A DNA stretch of 64,000 bases, from contig NC_092600.1 in the NCBI RefSeq assembly GCF_047663525.1, forward strand, positions 1,422,001 through 1,486,000, given 5' to 3'. Position numbers and translations under genes: made by a program. Shown here one piece after another: positions 51,601-64,000 of this stretch (position 1 is the first letter of the stretch; each line of letters starts with the position of its first letter). This DNA comes from Anas platyrhynchos (lineage: Eukaryota; Chordata; Aves; Anseriformes; Anatidae). The notes under the pieces are model-generated. The model did no database searches. It was given only the letters and a program-made list of their open reading frames with translations, and was not told the origin of the DNA.

Positions 51601-53601
51601 CAGATTACAGGTTTTGGGGGTGCGTTATCCCTCCCAGTGTGGCTTTACAACAGCTGATCCAACAAAGTCTAACCCGATTTGGGGCTCGAGAAGCTTCCTC
51701 CACACGAAGGTTGAGGAACGGCTCCAGCTGACCCATCTATCTTTTTTCTTCCAGCTTTCTGTACTCCCTCGAATTGTCTGTTTATATGGTGGATACCAAA
51801 GGAGTCATGAGCCTGCTTCCTCTGCGAAGAAGCAAAGCAACCTGGCCAACAGGGATGTATTTATTACATTGACGGAGTACTGTGAGTAAACTCAGTTACT
51901 GAAGGTACATTTGAATGGCAGCAAGAAATTCTGGACAGGGCGTGCTTGAAGTCTATTTACTCTATCCCTTATCACTGAGGTGTTTTTCTAGTCTGCAGTT
52001 CTGCCTGAATAGGGGCCTTCTGTGTTACTCTGCTAGAGAGCTGGGGGGAAAAAAAAGTAAAATGTCCATTAAAAAAAATGCCAAGTGCCACCATTGCTAG
52101 TGCTCCCAGTTTGTCACTGTTGTTGTCCAGCAGTAGCACTACTGAGCTGCTCGTCGTTTTGGAAGGCTGATCAGTTTTGTGTGAGTGGCACTCGTAGCAG
52201 CAGTCTTGGCAAGGGAGGTTTAACTGTTTATTCGTTGACTCAGCCCTTCCTGAGAAAGCTCTGGCTCCATTCTTCCTGTTGCACATACAAACCCTTAACA
52301 AATATTGTGACACTTTGCTTTCAAGAGCAATGCGCAGGCATAGAAAAGTGCAGGGAGGTGGAAGCACAGTGGGAGCTGCATGACAAGGTAGCTCAAGGTC
52401 TGTGCCACCGAAGCTTTAGCATCTTCCATTTTTTTCTCCTGCGTTGTCTGCATACCCCCCCCCCTTTCCTGTCTAGAGAGGGGCACATTTTGGAAAGCAA
52501 TTGCCCTGCCCAGCATGTTTAGAAATAGGTTAATGATACTGCGACTTTAAATAGCAGCCTGGTGTGCAAGAGCAGGATTTATGGTCCCAGTCAGCTCATT
52601 GAGCAGCAGCAGCCCGGATCCGTCCGCCCTTGGCAGGGAGCTGAGTGCCACGCCGTGACTCTGCACATTTGGTCCGTGGAGTCGCATCCCACCCTGAGGG
52701 GTGCCACAGTGAGTTACCGAATGCAAGGACTGGCTGTGAGACGCTCCCCCGAGGAGGCTGCAGGCTGTAGGAACCCGCGGAGTCTGAAGTTACAAGCACT
52801 CTTTCAAACTTCTCAGGTAGCAGGATTTTTAGTGGGTTGCTCCAGTACCAGGTGTGTCGTTGAGGTCTCTGTGTAAGGAGCAGCCCACACGCTCCATGAG
52901 TGTTCTGGCACATGGCAGCACAAACCTGGCTGTGCTGGCACATTGAGGGAACGGTGGTTCTGCTGTCACAGCTGCCAGGAGCACCAAATGTGGTTGGGCA
53001 GAGTACAGACACTGCTATCAGTGTGTAATTCACTCCAAGACTTGAAGTGATTCTGAGGTAAAAAGGGATCAGGGATTTATTTTAAGCATGGATTATTATA
53101 AATAGATCAATCCTAAAGCAGGAAATGCTTCTGTCTGACTTTCTCCATTCAAGTCAGATGCCAGCCATCAAGATTCAGATATTGAGGCCAGACTCTGGTG
53201 CGTTTATAACATACCAGGCATCACACAGCACAACGTAGCTATGGTGCCAGATGTAATTATTCACAGATTACCACAGAGCATCAGCCAAAACAGGACAATT
53301 ATCAGATACCACAAGAAATGCCAGATGGAGAGGAAAACAAGCTGCATACAGGAACAGCCACTAGCCTTAGACATTAAAATTTCAGAGTTTGGAGACAGGA
53401 GCTACCGTGATTCAATTCGCCACACAGTAATTAATCCTGATGAGTTGGAGCTGCTTATGTCTAAGAATTCCTCAGTATCGTACCTTCCCCATGTGACAGT
53501 TAATGGGTGCCATTGTCCCCAGCAGATGTGACCTGCTCTGACATGTTTCATGTGTGACACAGCAGGAAGTTCTGGCTCTCGTATTTCCAGGCTGTGATAC
53601 T

Positions 53602-53655
53602 AGAATCATAAAATCATTCAGGCTGGAAAAGACCTTTGGGATCATCAAGTCCAAC
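53602..53655 (-). repeat. CR1 LINE 3' end fragment
   Basis: AGAATCATAAAATCATTCAG followed by GCTGGAAAAGACCTTTGGGA and ATCATCAAGTCCAACC is the reverse-oriented CR1 terminus. The part beyond it is not recognisable, so the copy is strongly 5'-truncated. Confidence 0.92.
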
Positions 53656-54618
53656 CAGCACAAGGTACATTAGAGGCAGAACACCTCAGGACGTGGGGTG
53701 ATCATCACCTGAAAGGATCAGATTTGTATTGCTGCATTATGCGTGCCGTATGTTCTATTCTTTCGCATCTGTGTTTCCACCTTGTACCTTGTCTTGAGGG
53801 AAGTGTAAGCCTCTCTGGCCAAGGTCTGTCTTTTCTTCCACTTCTACGTTTCCTAACACAGTAAGGCCCTGATCCAACTGGCACTGCTGGATGCTAGGAA
53901 TTTAAGGAAATACAATATATTTTGTTGTTTTATATAATAAATGAATACTGTGCACTACCAAGAAGCCACATAGCTGTTACTACACTGCTATGGACCCACA
54001 TTAAGGAGTATGTTTCCTTGAGGATTTTTGTAGCGAGATCGACGTTAGTGTTTTAATACCGATCCCTTGAGGTTACAACGAGTTTTGATAAAGCAAACGT
54101 TAGGAAGCCCCACTCCTGGCTGCCCTGAATTCAGGATGGGGGCTGTGCTGCCTGTGCCAGCTGGCAGCGAGGCACAGGGGGCTGCGTGCCAGGAGCGTGC
54201 CCTCAGAGCACTGCCACCACAGCTTCGTCTTCTGTCCCTTGACCTCTCCTCCCGTGCCATGAGCCGTAAGGAGGTGATGCAGGAGCCCAAAATACCAGCT
54301 GCTGCTGGCACAGGGCTCAGTGGGGTGGGGGCAAGGCTTCGCCTGGTGGTTCCTGGAGGTGCCTGAGGTGTTCATTCCCTCACTGTTAGGTATGGATGGA
54401 GAACAGAGGGGCAGCGCGGGCACGGGGACAACTTGTCAGCGCCAGCCCCTGAGAAGGGGCTTATACGTGACTATATTTGATGCTGATGCTGTGCGTTACG
54501 AGGCGATAATGGGCTAAATCCCCCCTTTTCTGCCATTTAGCCCCGCGCTGAGGGCGGCTCTGCCTTCGCCTCAGGCCCGCCTCGCGTCCCGGCATGCAGC
54601 GCGGCCCCGCCCGCCGCC

Positions 54619-63114
<8,496 letters not shown>

Positions 63115-64000
63115 TATGTTGTAGCAAAGAACTGGTGCTGAGCAAATGATAACATTCTTCAAAGATGTTCTGAGCACGTGGTTGCCAAGCAGTTTACCTG
63201 GTCAACATTTCTACTGCTAAAACTTTCTAAATGTTTTGCATAGTTCATAGGACATGAAAAGTATTAAATGGCACGTGAAACTTACTGAAAGAGTATTTTT
63301 GTGGTTTATCCTTTTATGGGAAATTTTACTTTTTTAGTTTAAAAATCTATCATCAGATTTGTTTATACGAGCTAAGGTCCAGTAACCTGGATGTTTACAT
63401 GCTGGAAAGCAAAAGCTTTTTATCGCAGATCATGCTGTGCATCACATACTGCTACTCTGCTTACGGCAACTTCACTTACATGTAGAAAATCCTCCGATCT
63501 GTTAGAAGCAGAAGTTGTACGCTGCTGGCTGTAGAGCACGGTCATTGTTGAAACTGAATGCACAATGTTGCACACAGAGGGCCTTCCATCTCACTGTTAA
63601 CAAATGTATTATATGCTGCTGAGCTTTTTTTCTGATGGCTTTTCCTGATGCTTCCAGGTCGAGTCTTAATTGCAACATGAAACTTTAAATAGTGTTCATT
63701 TGTTAACGATCAATATGCTACTTGTGCTGTACAGAGGCTTTAGTCTTTTCAACTTTGCCTGTTTCCATATTTCCTGTCTTTGTAGTACTTTTCTGAGACA
63801 AACAGAGTCTGTTGTAGCATTGTCTATGTAAGAAAGAGGAGCAGTGCACAGTGGAAGAATTACGACTGATGCTGCTTAGGAGTTTCATCTTTGTGCCTTT
63901 TTTTTGTAAATTAAATGTATCCTGGTGAGAGAAGGGCTGGAGTGGGTGTTTTTTCAGAACTCCCAATAGCTTTCCACACAGAGTACGGTTAGTAAAGCCA
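63115..64000 (+). other. ZCCHC10 3' UTR and flank
   Basis: Noncoding sequence after the ZCCHC10 stop. Two ATTAAA candidates occur, at 63263-63268 and 63910-63915, and I saw no AATAAA before the window ends. The transcript end is therefore unresolved. Confidence 0.55.

Noticed and set aside
51527-51889. 120-codon plus-strand open frame between HSPA4 and ZCCHC10
   Set aside because: No recognisable domain and no supporting splice or promoter signals.
53241-53531. 96-codon plus-strand open frame
   Set aside because: Not GC-driven, but I recognise no family, splice partners or promoter. Length is within chance expectation.

Overview
The window is vertebrate nuclear DNA, most likely from a bird. 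It holds five multi-exon protein-coding genes with GT-AG introns and CpG-island promoters. Introns are compact: the whole HSPA4 coding span is about 15 kb. The recognisable interspersed repeats are CR1 LINE fragments, the typical avian retroelement. I cannot name the species from sequence alone; a chicken-like chromosome 13 segment is a reasonable guess, not a demonstration.

Layout from left to right. (1) NDFIP1, minus strand, coding exons 1-5 at 1298-11078; the 3' exons lie beyond the left edge. (2) An intergenic stretch of about 5.3 kb. (3) GNPDA1, plus strand, six coding exons at 16507-20298, 288 aa, complete. (4) A convergent intergenic region with a CR1 fragment and homopolymers. (5) RNF14, minus strand, seven coding exons at 23769-28773, 474 aa, complete. 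(6) HSPA4, minus strand, 19 coding exons at 31017-46340, 841 aa, complete; its 3' UTR runs almost into the RNF14 CpG island. (7) An 8 kb gene-poor stretch with a tandem duplication and minisatellites. (8) ZCCHC10, plus strand, four coding exons at 54619-63114, 171 aa, complete, followed by 3' UTR to the window edge. For every complete gene the exon lengths add up to an open frame from ATG to stop. Every junction was read by eye from GT/AG signals and protein continuity.

Functionally these are unrelated housekeeping or regulatory genes: a Nedd4-family ligase adaptor (NDFIP1), an amino-sugar deaminase (GNPDA1), an RBR E3 ligase (RNF14), an Hsp110-type nucleotide-exchange chaperone (HSPA4) and a zinc-knuckle protein (ZCCHC10). 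From memory, human NDFIP1-GNPDA1-RNF14 and HSPA4-ZCCHC10 are two blocks several megabases apart on 5q31. Here they are joined, with the junction in the roughly 1-2 kb between RNF14 and HSPA4.

I found no new multi-gene system. The most unusual sequence features are: a GNPDA1 first intron that is almost entirely a minisatellite lacking any AG and packed with branch-point-like CTGAC/CTGAT motifs; a stop-free, frame-preserving 102-nt HSPA4 intron; and a dense HSPA4 upstream region with a TCTCGCGAGA palindrome, a heat-shock-like element, a 21-bp-phased CACCC array and a G-rich minisatellite.
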